The notes under the pieces are model-generated. The model had not been told where the DNA came from and made no database searches. It saw only the letters and a list, made by a program, of their open reading frames with translations. This document shows, in pieces, positions 12,279 through 26,255 of a stretch of 64,000 nt of DNA (position 1 is its first letter; each line of letters begins with the position of its first letter). Where the stretch lies: positions 99,815,311-99,879,310 of the forward strand of contig CM067082.1 in assembly GCA_034008185.1 (NCBI GenBank). The letters run 5' to 3'. Both the position numbers and the translations under genes were made by a program. This DNA is from Gorsachius magnificus (lineage: Eukaryota > Chordata > Aves > Pelecaniformes > Ardeidae).

Positions 12279-15200
12279 ACCTCAGGATTTCGTTTTCACT
12301 GTGTAGAATTTCAGTCCTCGACATGTTTGCTAAAAATATTAGCATAGATAAAAATTGATGGTTTTGTGGATGCCCTACTGCTACTAAAAGAGGAAAATCT
12401 GGAAAGGCTTCTCAATCTGGAATTTATACCATCCATTAAGAGAGTGTACTTTCTATAATTACAGCTGTGGGGCAGGAGGGTTGCCACCATATGGTGAAAC
12501 CAGTATAACAAGCTATTGCAGATTTAATAACGGAGGACATTTCCCCTTCCATTTCTTTTCCTTTTCCATCAAATCCTGGATGAATCACTGTTCGGTTGTT
12601 TGCTCTCATTTTTAGTGAAGATGATCCAGCATTGAAGAAACATGTTAAACATAGTCAAATTTCAACAAATGATAAAATGTACTATGGTCAAGCTTGGTAA
12701 AAATATGTAGAATGCATTCATGATTTAGCGCACTGTAGGCTTATTTTTGATGATTTGTCTTATATTATGCACTTCAGGTCTCTGCTGGTGTACTAAAAAT
12801 GTTTGAATAATTAATGGAACAGAGGTTTAGGTCACACGCCAAGCCACAATTTAGAGCACTGCACTTGCAACATGGATGCAGGTTACTCCACTAGTTTTTT
12901 TTCTCTTTGCCTGCCTGGCATGCATGTAAGGATTGGAACCTATGTGAATTTGATTGCCAGTAAAGATGCAGCATGGACACACAATCTTGGAGCCATAGCA
13001 GTCTATAGAAATGTAGTAAGTGTCCTCAATTTGTACTGCAGTAGCCTTTAATGTAGAAGTAACCAGACTGTACTAAATTTGAAAACCTGCAATCTCTAAC
13101 TCCTCATTGGTTCTGCTTCAAGTAGTAGTAGGGTTAGCTCCAGCACCTCTTCTACCCCTTTGGGAAGGTGTTAGGTCTGCAATGACTGCCAATTTATGCC
13201 AGTACACTTGTAACTTAAGTACTAGGACATGGAGTGGAAGCACCAGAGCATGGTGCTGTGAAGTTTAGAACCTGATAGGATTCCCAGTGGCAACAGGCAG
13301 CAGGCACTAGTGTAACTCATCCAGTGAGAGTCACTGATCGCCTTAAAGGATAGTATCAGGTTCTCTATGTATCTATATCCAGAGACCACCATAGCCACAA
13401 TTTCCACTTTTCCTGCTGTCAGATTCCTTTCTCACTTGCAAGCTCTATATAAACATGTGGCAATATTGGAGATGCTCATCAGAAGAATAATTGTTAAAGA
13501 AAGTAAAGACAAGATGCCTCCTGTACTCGTGTCAAATTCAAGTAATTTTGTTTGATTATAAACTATTGGAATAAAGTCAGCATGACTTATTCTGTGCTTC
13601 CCATTTCAAACCAAGAAGTAAAACTTTTGTGTGAACTTTACTCATGATGTATTACCATGTTGTATATATACATGGAATACAGTATATCATGCCTTATAGC
13701 AGCATATAGTTCATATTTTAATCTTTTTGATATCTGAACAAGTCAGAATTGATATGACGTGTACATGATTACAGAGATAAATATTATTTTTTAAAACAAG
13801 TTGCATGTAATCCTTAATTTTTACTTTTAATTGTGATTTAGAAACTTGGAAATACCAGGTCTGCTGTGAAGTGGAATTCTTTTCTATGGTTCAGATACCA
13901 CAATAAGTGAAGAACATTAAAATTAGTTTTGGAAAAGGAGGGGGAGAAGCCCTGATTAGGTCCAGGGAGCAGTTCTGGTAATCTCTCTTTAACAATTTAC
14001 CTGCAGATGTAGAGTGCTTGCCAGGTGTGCCGATATAGCCCATAATATTTCAGTGGTGCCCCTTCATAAGAGCACAACTCTTGCCTCAGTCAGGGAGAGG
14101 ACTGAAGCTGCAGCCACAACATAGATACATAACCTGACTGTAAATTAGGCATCTATTGGCAGCAGCGTGTAGGTTGGTACACACTAATCTTACCTGATGA
14201 GAAGAGGAGAGGCTTCTTAGCATGCAAAGTGCATCCAAATTAGGGTTGGTTAGGATGGTTCCAAACACTCCTATAGCCCTATACCGATTTTGTCCCTCCT
14301 TCTACCATGCAGCCTTCTAACAACATTTGTAGTTTTCACATGAGAGCAATTAAAGAGGGAATTTAAAGTCAGGTAGAAAATGTTAAAATAAATTAATTCA
14401 TACATGTACAAGTAATAACTTAAGGAGTTATTCATTATTAACACCACACTGCTGAAGTTAATGAAGAAGTTGACTTATCATTTTGCCATTTTTGATGTTT
14501 TGTGGTTTTTGCTGTGCCACCTTTGACGGGTCCAAAGTATTATCTAGTGCAATTCCGTTCAGCCTCAGCAACTGCAGGAGCTATATGTTAATCTTGGAAT
14601 ATTCCTTTCCCGCTCCGTTCCCCTCAGCTGTGAGAGCAGGTTGCACTATCATGCAAACTTACATGTCCTAGAACTATATCCTGTCTTTTCATGTGATCCC
14701 AGAGGCAGGCCCCAGTTTTGTGTTTCTTGCAACCACAGGAATAGTCACTGCCTGAATATCAATTCTGTGTTTCCAGTGGGTAGAATGGGAACAATCCACA
14801 GGGGACACTGGGCTCTTGTTTGGACCACACAGACATATATATATGGGGATTACTGCCAGTAATATAAAACAGAGACAGATTCCACTACTAAGTACATAAG
14901 CAGATAAAACAATTTGCTAAATATGTACTTAAGTGTGCCTATGTATGTGCAAGTATGCAAGTAAAGTGACACTTTGAGCAGGACCCTCCATTTCCAAAGA
15001 AAAATATACCACTGCACCTGTAACATATGATAACATCATCAAATGTTCTTTTAATACCAATTATCAAATGATTTTTTGTTTTCCTAAGTGCCCTTTGTTA
15101 TTCCTGGTGAAAATAAATATGTGATCAGGAGTTGTTAATTTAGAAAAAGGCATCAAGTGTTGCAAGGATAGATTTGCTGGCACTGATAAAACATGAGTTT

Positions 15201-15471
15201 TGTTTACTTCGGAGAATAAATGAAAAAAACAAGTTACATTTCCTTGCCAGGATGTCATACTGCTAGAGTTTTATTTGCAAAGAAAGAATTTCTCAGAAGT
15301 AGAGTTGAAAAAAAATAACTATTTCAGCTTCTATTCAGTTATCCACCATAATCTAACATGTTGGCAACCAGGAAGTATTTGCATATGAGAGTGGGTGTTT
15401 TTGTATTTGAGAAACAAGATAAGCACTACTCACAACTCTTTGGAAACCAGAAAATAGCTCATAGGCCCATT
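12279..15471. other. AT-rich non-coding stretch, no gene seen
   Basis: Only short frames and scattered purine or pyrimidine runs are present. No transposon or RNA gene is recognised. Confidence 0.6.
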
Positions 15472-15493
15472 TATATATATGTATATATATATG
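15472..15493. repeat. Short TA dinucleotide microsatellite
   Basis: Two TA runs are separated by one G. It is a likely length-polymorphic site. Confidence 0.8.
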
Positions 15494-16540
15494 TGCAAAT
15501 ATTGCCCATAACTACTGTTAGCAAGGCAGATAAAAGATCAGACCACTGATCAAGCCTGAACACTTTTAGCTATATATTGCTAGTTCTTTTTGATAGAATA
15601 TGTTGTCTATCCTTGTACAATAAAAGAATAACAATACTACTTAAACTGCATTTAAAAAGCTACAAAGAAACAAACTGTGTTTTAAATGACCATTAAGAAA
15701 CTTTTAGATTGCAAGATCAATTCTGCAGCTGAGAAGACTCTACTGACAATAATCAGTGCAGTTTTAAAATTTTTATGTCTCTCAAGAAAACATTTTAAGC
15801 TTCATTAGCAAAAACTGGCTACGGCTATCCATCAAATATAGATATGCATAAACATTCTTTCTTTTCAAAATGCCTGGTCAGATATGTCCCTCTCAGGATG
15901 CAACAGCTGATGTTAAATGATTTAAATGTTTTCAAATAATTGCACATCTTGTAAACATAATAAAGAGGATAAGCATATGGTCTACATATTATGTCACTTA
16001 TTTTAGGTTGTATGTCATAAATACACATTAGTCTCTTTTAGAAATGATAGCACCAAGAGTAAAAAGGGGTTTATTATTTGCTGCAGTGTCTACTTTAAAG
16101 TTAGAAAAGCATTGTTCTACATTAAACACTAAAAGCTTTGAAAGACTTTAAGGAACCTGTAAAACTGTTCCAAATTAGAATATTATCATCCATCAGTAAT
16201 CTCTTGAACAAATAAAATGCATTTATTACTTGTTTCATATTCATAAATGCCACTGGTTTAATTAAAATATTTGAAAAGTACAAAGCACAGAGTTTTTCCA
16301 CAACTAAGCTTGAATTAAACATGCAAATGTCTCCTAGCCATGACTTATGGTGAATAATTGACTTAAAGAGAAAAAAATGGGCAATAATTTACATCTTATC
16401 TGGTTTTCCTTATCAAAAAATCAATAGAAGCCAGGCAGAGAACAGAATGTTAAAAGTTCCAAATTCCAAGGATTTTCTAAGTTTGCATAATAAATGTGAC
16501 AACCCTCCCACAGCATTCCTTTTATCACATTAGTTCCACA
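15494..16540. other. AT-rich stretch, possibly conserved in part
   Basis: No gene is visible. From about 15.83 to 16.33 kb the sequence is complex rather than repetitive and contains several ATGCATAA/TAAATG-type words. Such texture can mark a non-coding regulatory element, but nothing here proves it. Confidence 0.3.
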
Positions 16541-16720
16541 AACCAGTTTATCTGAGTGCATTGTTCACATAGAAAAAATTCTCATTTATTTATAATTGCC
16601 TAATCAACTGAAACTTAATTGCATTATGCTGTAGGGACCTTTGATGAAGCTTTAGAAATCTGCATAAACATTAATAATTTGAAGCCCTAATTAATAAGAA
16701 TTACAAACTAAACTTCAAAA
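16541..16720. promoter_or_regulatory. Candidate conserved non-coding element
   Basis: The segment is AT-rich but of high complexity. It is dense in homeodomain-type core words (CTAATCAA, TTAATTGCATTATG, ATTAATAATT, CTAATTAATAAG), with a TCF/LEF-like CCTTTGATG in the middle. It has no coding potential. Clusters of such sites in gene deserts are typical of developmental enhancers. The call rests on texture only, and chance clustering in AT-rich DNA is a real alternative. Confidence 0.2.
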
Positions 16721-18792
16721 GGAATGAAAAAGCTGGTCTTGGTTTGCTTTGTACAAACCATACGGTATACTTTCATCATCTCTTCAGTTTTCTTTTTATA
16801 TATTCAGTGAAAAGCAGTAAGCATGGAGACTTTATTAGAAGGAGGAGTTTAATGGCATCCAATAAGCATAAGCATCTTTTCTGACATTTAATTTTCCAAT
16901 AGCTAAAAAAAAAAAAAATAATCTGATGGCTAAGTTAATTTTCCAAATAAAATGTTTTGTAAATCAAAATCACTCTGACTTATAGAGAACTCCTTCATAT
17001 AATCAAAGATTTAGTTACTAAAGTATTTTTTTAAAATAGTCATATTTCTCCATGCAAAGATGCAATTGTGAATCTTTTGAAGCCAACTGACTCACAAGAA
17101 CATAAAGCTGAAACAAATGAGTTAGGAAATCACATGCAGCAGCACAGAAAGAGAGAAGTAATGCTAGGTGAAATCAGCATTATCTGTCTCAGATATGAAC
17201 TATGCAGAACTGTGCACAGAGGGGGAAAAACCAACAAGTCCCAGTGTAAGAAGAGCCTTTTGTGCCTATCAAGACATGGAAAATATCAAATTAAAATTGT
17301 GTGGCATTATGCTCTCTGGTCTTCTGTATAGCTACACCAGAAGTGCTAAACAGGAATAAAGCTGAACATGTTTCCAAAGCCTAGGAGGATATTTGTACAG
17401 ATTTCTATTTCATTAACTCTTCCCTTTCTCCTTCTCGTCTTACCCCACATTTGGGGGAAATTATTTTGGGGGGATTCCTAAACTAATTAAAACACGGGAG
17501 AAAAAAAAGAAAAAAAAACTAAAGGAACTCCAGCATTTCTTTTTCTGTGTAATTTCTACATAAAATATATTTTGTCTGATGTTTTCTGGTCATGAACTGT
17601 GAATTTACAACACTGAGCAAATCCAGTAGAGTGTAGATTAATTTATATCCCCTATATGGCCTAGTATCTGAGAGGTCTAATATGCTACTTGCTCCAGAAA
17701 CTCAAAAGAAAGAAATAGTTACATCTTTTCTATTTCAAGACCCTACACACTGTGAACTCAGCAAGAGACAAATGGCAAACACTCTCAAACAGAACAACAA
17801 GCAAATAGGTCAGCACAGCAGTGCAGAGCAGCCTTAACACTGCACAGTCGTTAGCAAGCATAATGGCAAGCAAAGTTAGGAAAAGTATTTGAAGGCAGAA
17901 AATGAGGTGGTGTGGTAAAGGCTCCTCACAAATGCACTATTAAATAGGAGACACACCAGAAGATACATGGTTTTGGGTAAGGGGAATAAAAAGGACAGAT
18001 GAGAGAAGCTGGTAACTTCTACTTATGTAGGGAGAGGGGATGAGAAGAAGGAAGAGTGTAAGGCAGATGATGAAGTAGGGTTAAACACTGAGGGTGGAGA
18101 ATAATGAAATAAAAGAGACTCCAGGTAAAGGAAAATTGCATAATGTGCCATACCTCCAACCAGTGTAGATTGGCATAATATTATTGGGGTGGGTAGAGTT
18201 AAGCTGATTTACAGAAAATAAAGAAATAACATTTATTTCTTGTGTAGAAATCACTCCTATTATTGTATCATTTTTTATAAGGCAGATTTTTGATAAACTT
18301 TAAATTAAGTTTAAAAGTAATGCTCTTAATATAAAAAAAATCCCAAATAACACAAAGAACTGTCAAAAAAAATCTCTGGCAGAATTTAAAAAACCACCTA
18401 TATCTATAACAAGATAAAGAAAGGAGAGATTTACCTGGAATTTATTTCTGGCCTCCTACACAGTATTGCTAATATATGTGATTATGTTTATTATATGATT
18501 ATTGTTTAAAGTGACCGTAACCCTTTACGTTAAAGGTGAATAATATGGTAATTTTGTATACATTGAAAATGTCAAAATAATTTGAAGAGATCAACAGACC
18601 ATAAATGAAGGCAATTCATGCCTATCAAGTAACAGGTCTGCATCATGTAAGAAAACACAAAGAACTTCAACAATACATGATGAGGAACAAAAATACAAAA
18701 CCAGTTACTGTCATTTAAAAGCAATAGATTAAAATGAAAGGATATGTATATCTGCTTGATTGTTGTTCATTTCCATCAAAGTTTACAGCCAA
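16721..18792. other. AT-rich non-coding stretch, no gene seen
   Basis: It holds A-rich tracts near 16.90 and 17.50 kb and small frames only. A purine-rich run at about 17.99-18.13 kb (GAGAAG and GGAGA words) has no evident role. Confidence 0.6.
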
Positions 18793-18910
18793 GTTTTGAT
18801 CAATCAAACATACATTCTAACTGGTAAAAAGAAATAAAGACGGACAAAGCAGTTTTAATCAATCAAACATACATTCTAACTGGTAAAAAGAAATAAAGAC
18901 GGACAAAGCA
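18793..18910. repeat. 59-bp tandem duplication, nearly identical copies
   Basis: Bases 18793-18851 are repeated at 18852-18910. I find only one difference, G at 18798 versus A at 18857. The unit is unique-looking sequence, not a microsatellite. Near identity points to a recent duplication, or an assembly artefact. The unit has no coding frame. Confidence 0.95.
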
Positions 18911-19295
18911 GTAGGACTGAGTAATACTCCAGATATGTAGGATCGAGATTTAAATTTTCAAATTTATAGACTGCTTGAATCAGGATTTAGGTAGGGGATA
19001 TTTGTAAAGTGATACCACAATATCAATTATATTGTACATGAAAATGTAGCCCAATATTTAATTCATAGCTGTAATCTTCTACCTTTTTTCATACTTCAGT
19101 ATCAAGCTCCTTAACAAATCTGCACAACACCTAACATTTCCACGTGGGATCTTTCGTATCAGTTGTACCCTTGGATCACATTTTTTCACATTCTTCCCTA
19201 TAAGTGCACTTACCATATTGTCTGTCTATTCAGACTCTTAGAACTTCATCCCCAGGAACCACTGAAGCCAGTACATGCTTGTGAAGGCAAAATTT
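18911..19295. other. Non-coding spacer between duplication and CR1
   Basis: Plain AT-rich sequence. Nothing is recognised. Confidence 0.6.
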
Positions 19296-19766
19296 CATAG
19301 ATTCATAGAGTCCTTTCGGTTGGCAAAGACCTTTAAGATCATCGAGTCCACCCATTAACATGTCACTGCCAGGTCCACTGCTAAACCACGTCCCTAAGCA
19401 CCACATCTACACATCTTTTAAATACTTCCAGGGATGGGGATTCAACCACTTCCCTGGGCAGCCCATTCCAATGCTTGACAACCCTTTTTGGTGAAGAAAT
19501 TTTTCCTAATGTCCAACTTAAACCTTATCTGGCACAACTTGAGGCCATTTCATCTTGTCCTATCACTTACTACTTGAGAGGAGACTGACACCCACCTCAC
19601 TACAGCCTCCTTCCACGTAGTTGTAGAGAGCAATAAGGTCTCCCCTCAGCCTCATTTTCACTGGACAAAACAACCCCAGTTCCTTCAGCAGCTCCTCATA
19701 AGACTTGCGCTCTAGACCCTTCAGCAGCTCCATTGCCCTTCTCTGGACAAGCTCCAGCAGCTCAAT
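19296..19766 (-). mobile_element. CR1 LINE, 5'-truncated 3' end, reverse orientation
   Basis: Read on the minus strand, this is a CR1 3' end. On the plus strand its tail appears first, as CATAGATTCATAGAG, then TTGGCAAAGACCTTTAAGAT, TTCCAGGGATGGGGATTCAA, AAATTTTTCCTAATGTCCAA, GGTCTCCCCTCAGCCT and TTCTCTGGACAAGCTCCAGC. All are reverse complements of CR1 ORF2 C-terminus and 3' UTR landmarks. The tail is reduced to one degenerate ATTCTATG-type unit. The insert reaches somewhat further 5' than the 8.97-kb copy. The frame is broken and the element is non-functional. Confidence 0.95.
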
Positions 19767-22700
19767 CTTTTGTATTGCTGAACAAAGTGTGTCTTAACAT
19801 GGTTGCTATTGTTCTGCTGAACTGAACTCAATCCAAAATAAGTGGAGTAAACAAAGCAGGATGACAATTTCTTTCTAGACTTCCCTGACCCTCTCAGTTC
19901 TGAAAGCCTGAACCTAGGTTTGTTCCTCCTTGCCAAAAAGGCACCTGTCATTCTTCAGCCATTAACTCCAGTTTCTGTTTCAGAAATATAGCACAGCTCA
20001 AATAGCAATACGTTGCTTTTTTAGAGCACTGAAAGTAAGATGCAAGATAAGCAGTACAGAAGTATCTTCTGTATTTTACATATCTAAAAATACTTGCTTC
20101 CTTTTATTTAGAAGACTAATTCATGGAGTGGAATTCCAATGAAAAGCTGCTTACCCATCAGTCTCTGACTCATCACTACTTGCCACCAGTCCAATTTCCT
20201 TTGCAAATAATAACTTGAGGTCAGTCTCTTTTGTTCCCTTGTGTGATGGTACCATTTTTCTATAATATTCATAAAAATAGAAACTCAATTATCTGATACA
20301 GAGAACCAGAGAAAAACAGTTATCTAATAAATAAGACTGCACATCTTTTGTTGCTTTTAAAGGACTATTATAACTGTAGAAACTAATATCTCAGTGTTCA
20401 TAAGTATACATCTAAATTCATCTTTTGGGGCTTTGTTTCTGTGAGTTAATTAATATCTTGAATCAAGAAGCCATGCAGATCCATAAATTAACCAAATACA
20501 TCACTTCTTGGTACTAAAAGACTGTGATATGGAGGGAAGAAAAAGTTGTCAATCAACTAACCATCTCCCTGCTTAGATAACAGATGTTAGAGGACATAAA
20601 AAAAAAAAAATATGATTTGTGACCAAAATAATTTATAGGTCCAACTCCAGCTGTCTCAGGCAGAATTTTAAGCTTCCTGGTTGTTCCAAAATGCAAAATT
20701 TTTCCAAAATACTGAGATTAAAATGGCAGGTGGAGAGGACAGTGGTTTATCATACCATTGGAAAAAAATACTGCAACTCCATAAATGCTTTTCTGAACCT
20801 TCAAATGATTATTAGTTTTTTTTACAAAGAAATAAAGATCTTCTTCCAATCTTTGCTGGTTTACAGTCTAAGATCTTTCTCATGCATTTTTGTGTGGCCC
20901 CTGCAGTTAAACGCACTTTAGAGGGAGCTGGGCTATATATTTAGCTGACTCATACTATTACAGTACATTTAGGAAAAGGAGGCTGAAGGCTATTCATTCC
21001 AAGCTCATTTCATGTCAAAATGGTTCATTCCTACTGAGATTGAGAGCCACTGATAAGTTTGTATGTAGAAACTGTGTTAATATGTAAACCGATAATCAAC
21101 ATACTAAATCATCCAGGCTAAGACATATTTGACTCTGAAACTTTTCAGTGAACCAAAGGAGGAAGAGGAGAGGTTTATCCTTTGCTGAAATGAGTTCACA
21201 GTTAGCCTTTCAAGTACGAGAAATGATACCCAGCCTAACAAAGAGATGTTTGCACCTCTAAGTAAAACCACACATTAATTTGGAGTTACAGTCAGCCTTC
21301 TCTTAGAGAAGGAGTAAGTAAATTACATTTATTGGGGGAAAGGATTAAAACTGGAGATTGGTAGTCTTCAGAGGAAAAACTGGCTGCAAGAATATGTTAC
21401 ACCAAGAAAAATACACTCTGATGAAGGGTACGCAAAGAGGAGTTTTGTTTAATAGGATGCAACCAAGGGCAATCTGCTTCTCTGTCTGCCACCACGTTAA
21501 AAGATCACAGTTAGCTGAAGGAGAAAGAATGTTTCCTGGTTTCTAAGTAACTTAAATACATTTTTCTTTCAATTCTTTGCCCATCTGCTATCAAATTGTA
21601 ATACACTGTGTTGTCAGTTTACAGTGTTATTAATTGTTCTATTTGCCCATTATTTTACCCTTGCTGGAGTCTATATCATCTAATGTGACTGGATAACCAC
21701 AAGGTATTCCCCACCAAAAGGTCTGGCAAAGGTAGGATAAGGAAACGCTAAGCAAGATGAGATTCTTTTTATACACTCCGTACAGTTTGGAGTCTAAATG
21801 AAAGTGGGATTTAATACTGAATGAGTTACAGGAGGCATAACAGACGCTTTAGGCAAAATAATTTAGAAACACATCTACTTAAAAGAGGAAGTTGCAATAA
21901 ACCATTTACACACCATTAACTGTAGGTTGTGCACATATTATATAAAGAATCCATGATGAAGAAATGCTTGCTGTAATAAAACTGCCTATTCCAGACTGCA
22001 GCCAGGACACACTGCCAGACTGCAGGACTCTTGAAACTGAACATGCTTCAAAGCTATGTTTCAAATTCCTAAAGCTGAATTTAAGATGTTTTCGAGGCAG
22101 CAGAAATTACTTTGCAGTAAAACTAACAGTGCATGCCCATTTTGTACACACGGGAGGGAAGAACACAGCATAGCAGAACTAGAATGACTCATAGCCCAAA
22201 AAGCAAGACTATAGGAGACACAGTCTGTTAATGAGCCTCTCCTGAGAGAGGGGAAAGCTATAATTTGAGAGGTAGACAGGATTTTCCTCAAGAATAGGAA
22301 TAACTTCACATGCCTTGTATTCTGTTTTGAAATTGAATGAGTTCAAAATTATATAAATGTATAAACAACTGTCAAATGTTTTGAACTTATCACAGAGTTT
22401 TTGAAAGTGCTGTGTTGACGCCAATGAAAGAGAAGCAGAGCCTCTAATAGCTTTGAAATGGCCATGTTGAGGATTTTAACAATGTCTGTAGATCAGTGCT
22501 TGTCAAATTAAATTCCAGGCAATTCAAAGAATAAACCCTACTGCAAGAAGTGGTACCTCGAGCTAATTATAACCTAGTGCAATATTCTTCTAAAGTTTCC
22601 TGAGACACTGTTCACTCTTTAAACTGGGGAAAACAAAAAAAAACCCCACAGTGATCTAAACCTTATGTGACAGTACCATCCTTTTTGAGTGACTGATCCG

Positions 22701-25700
22701 TTTTGACAACAACACCTAGAAGCACATTTACGAAAGGATACAAGCAGCACTGGTACAAAGGGGAAGCAAGGAATAGTAAACAAAGCATCTGCAATTAATT
22801 TCCTGTAGATGATACTGCTTTGCATCCTATATTTCTGTCTTGGCATTATTTTCTTCATGCATTCTCCCATAACTGGAATAATAAAGGGGGTGTGAAGGGG
22901 ACATACAGAGTTGGCATAAAGGTGCAAAACGCAGGCACTTTAGAATGTAGTCTTCCTTTTAGGACATTTGGAGAGTTATAATTCTAGATGACATTTACAG
23001 CACTGTTTGTCTTAACTATTTAGGCTATTATAGCACACATTCTCATCTAAGCTGCATCCACACTGGCCCATAAAGATGCCAGCTGTGACAAAAGACAAAA
23101 CTGAGAGTGTTCTCACAAACTCTCTTCACCCCAATACCCAATTGCTATTGCTGATGACCAATTATTAAAAAAACCATACACCTTAAAATTGCATTTAACC
23201 CTTACTCAAAAGCCAAGAAATCCACAAAGATCAATAATAATTTTATCTGCTGCACAATTATAATTGATTATATTGCATATAGGGACAACTCCTAGTAGAA
23301 TTAATTGTCCAGGATAAAAATTGAACTGAAGAATCCCTTAACCCCAAAACATAATGGTTGGCAATGCCCATTACTTTTTACACTTTCTTGACTAAAAAGC
23401 ATTGCACTGTAGTGTATGGACTCTCTTACTGCTTACAAAGCCAGTGCTTATGAAGTATAATAAAGGTAAGTTGCTAGGAACATTATACAACTGTGTAGTG
23501 TAAATACATGGTTTTGAGTACTGTTTCTTAAAGAGAACCTAACAAAAACAGAAGCACAATGTTTTTACTGAAGAAATGTTTTGTTAACTTTTTTTTGTTG
23601 TTAACTAGTTTAATGTGGTGGCTGGAATCAGTATGGGAATACTGATTCAATGTTTATTCCAGAAAAGAAAATGCTGAAGGGATACAAATAAGCAATCACA
23701 AACACGAACTTTTGTTGAGCAAGAACTGTTGTGGGCAGTCTCCAAGCCTTCAAACATCCATTTCAGAAACAAAGAAAACTGTTGTCTTTTTAACAACATT
23801 GAAATCTGCCCAGACCTCCTGGTCAGTTAGAAAATTACACAGCAGATTTTCCAATATGCTTTTTGTTTCTAAAGTCTGACAAATCCCAGAAATTTACTAT
23901 TTTATTGCTCTCCAGTGAATCATTATTAAATTTCATCTGCTAGGTCCAGATCATTACAAAGCCACCTGATACACCTGTGACAGGTGAATGCCAGCTCAGC
24001 AGTTCCAATTTTGTTGCATTTAAGAAGCATTTTCTGTCCTTACATAGGTATACAAAACTGGTAATAGAGGTCCACTGAAGCCCACGCACTTCAGCACCCT
24101 TGTCAGAAGTGGATATTTTTTTCCCTACTGTCTTCTACAGATTCAGAGTATTTCTATTATCTTTTCCTTTACTTAATTCTATGTCACATAATGGGAAGGT
24201 TACATGGAAGATCTTTTCCTAGAGTTTAATTTATTGTTCAACAATTAATTGCCTGGTTTTTATCATTTCATGGAAGAACTTAAAAGGCACTACCCGTGCA
24301 ACTATTCTGTGCTGAGAAACTTTCTGGTTGTATAGATACACTCAGGATTTCCTGTTGCTCTTTTCATTTTGTTCCCAGAGACAGCAACTCCATCCAAAGT
24401 CTTGTGACTTTTATCTGCCAGTCACAAAACTTACATGATTATTTGACATATTTTAATGCAAATTTGAGACTCCTGTTAATTACTCTGACTTGCTGCTGAC
24501 ACTGTGTTGATGTGTTCTTTATTCTTATCCTGGTCCTCATTATTAAGGAACAAATTGCTATTAGTTTACTGTATTCATTATTTTTGTTATGATTTTAATG
24601 GTGGGACCAGTAAATTTTTCAAAACATCAAGACAAATAAAATGTTAACAGTAGTCCTTAAAATTTCTTTCTGTTGTAGGCTATAGCAGCTAATTGTTGCT
24701 TCTTAGTTAATGGTTGTACAGTTAAGAAGATGATTAACTCCTTCCTAGCCACGTTGCCAACATTCTCATTAAGAATATTCAGTATAAGGATATTATATTG
24801 TACCCCTCTGAATCTCAACCTCATAGTCAGTAATAAGCAAAATATGTCATCCATATATTATTTTTATCACCCTTTTATCATTTTTCTATTACTGCTCCAG
24901 ACATCATGCTCTGGATATTAATGTGTTAACTGCACAGATACAAATGCATTTTTCCTATTGATTTTCAAATGTTTATTAAGGGCAGTTAATTAATAAAGAC
25001 TTCATTCAAGACAGTATAGTCATTCACTTCTCTTCAAAGTAGAGTATGTGGCCATGTGTTTTTCTTGAAGAAATATCCTCATTCAACATTTTTCTACTGG
25101 AAGGGTTGCTTTAGGAGAAATGAATAGCAGGGGAGGGAGATTTACTTTCCAGAGATACTAATTCATCCTATTCATTCTAGTCTTTCTTTTACAGAAAAGC
25201 CAATTATCTTTTGGCCTTTTGTTGTTGTTGTTTGGTTGTGGGGTGGAGGGTGTTGAGAAAACCTCAAAGATTAAGTTTTGACTTCATTGGAATCTTTAAG
25301 GGTGGGAAAAAATACTGCCATTTTAACATCTGGGATGCTTAACGTAATAGCTCTGTGATGAAAATCAACAGTAGGAATGGTGGGTTTCTTTCACAAATAC
25401 ATTTGCTTGTTCTGAAATTCAAACAAGGGCCTTACAATACAGTTGAGAGGTAGCAGCAGTATATTACATGGGACTGTTTAATAACTGAGACTGACAAATA
25501 GTCTACTACCAGCTGCTGAAAAAAAAGAAGAATCAGGGGGAAGAGGAATGAACATTTTTGATATACCACAGTGCAAGCGTTTTCTGGCTTTGTCTGCCAT
25601 GAGTCCGGTTTTTGTTTTTCGAAGTGTTATTAGCTTACATATCGCTTTTGCTCCCTGGTCTCTGCAGTGTGGTCTTGTTTACTCCGTTCTCTTTATGGAT

Positions 25701-26050
25701 AGAAATTAACAGGATATAATCTATGCATGTATTTCAATCACTGTGTTTCTTTGTCCATCGCATGTAATCGGTCAGTACATTTCAATATAAGCCAAAACTA
25801 AATGTCTAAGGTCTTAGGTCCTGAGTCTGTAGGCTGATCCATGCATAGCTAAACCCAGAATACAAGGATGGCTCTGCTCCAGGAGCTTATCGTTACGCTA
25901 GGTTATTTGTAAGGCTAAGCAAAGTCCAGTTGTCCAGGAAACAAAACCTCTTGCTTTTGCTTGATTGAGCTGGCACCTCTGCATTAGACTCTGGGGCAGA
26001 GATACCTTCTTTGGAGGCATGCCATTTGCAGTACAGAGGGAGTGACTGTT
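19767..26050. other. AT-rich non-coding stretch, no gene seen
   Basis: This is over 6 kb without a recognisable gene or repeat. Frames do not exceed about 102 codons and show no domain. Short A or T homopolymers occur near 20.60, 22.63 and 23.59 kb, and a GTT run at about 25.22 kb. Parts of the segment (about 23.23-23.32 and 24.68-24.75 kb) are TAAT/ATTA-dense, which is unsurprising at this composition. Confidence 0.6.
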
Positions 26051-26255
26051 GTGCTCTGGAGAGAAATTACATATTTTTTCAGATGCCCAGCATCCAACAG
26101 CAGTTAGTTAACATGCACTAATGGCACTTCACAGAGCAATTATTAAATTACTTTGTTCTACTGTAATGACTAATGATTACACTTTCATAACACTGACATT
26201 ACACGCTTTATTTATTGGGCTCCTTTACTTATTAAATTATTGGGAGGGTGGGAAG
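26051..26255. promoter_or_regulatory. Candidate conserved non-coding element
   Basis: This is a dense run of developmental-enhancer-like words: CAGTTAGTTAACATGC (HNF1-like half sites), GCAATTATTAAATTAC, TAATGACTAATGATTACA (closely spaced TAAT cores), TTTATTTATTGGGCTC and TTATTAAATTATTGGG. Complexity is high, and no coding frame or repeat explains it. The sequence shows the motifs directly; conservation and enhancer function are inferred and untested. Confidence 0.22.

Noticed and set aside
12257..12340. Poly-T run as the tail of a minus-strand processed pseudogene
   Set aside because: No poly-A signal and no gene-like sequence is attached to the tract.
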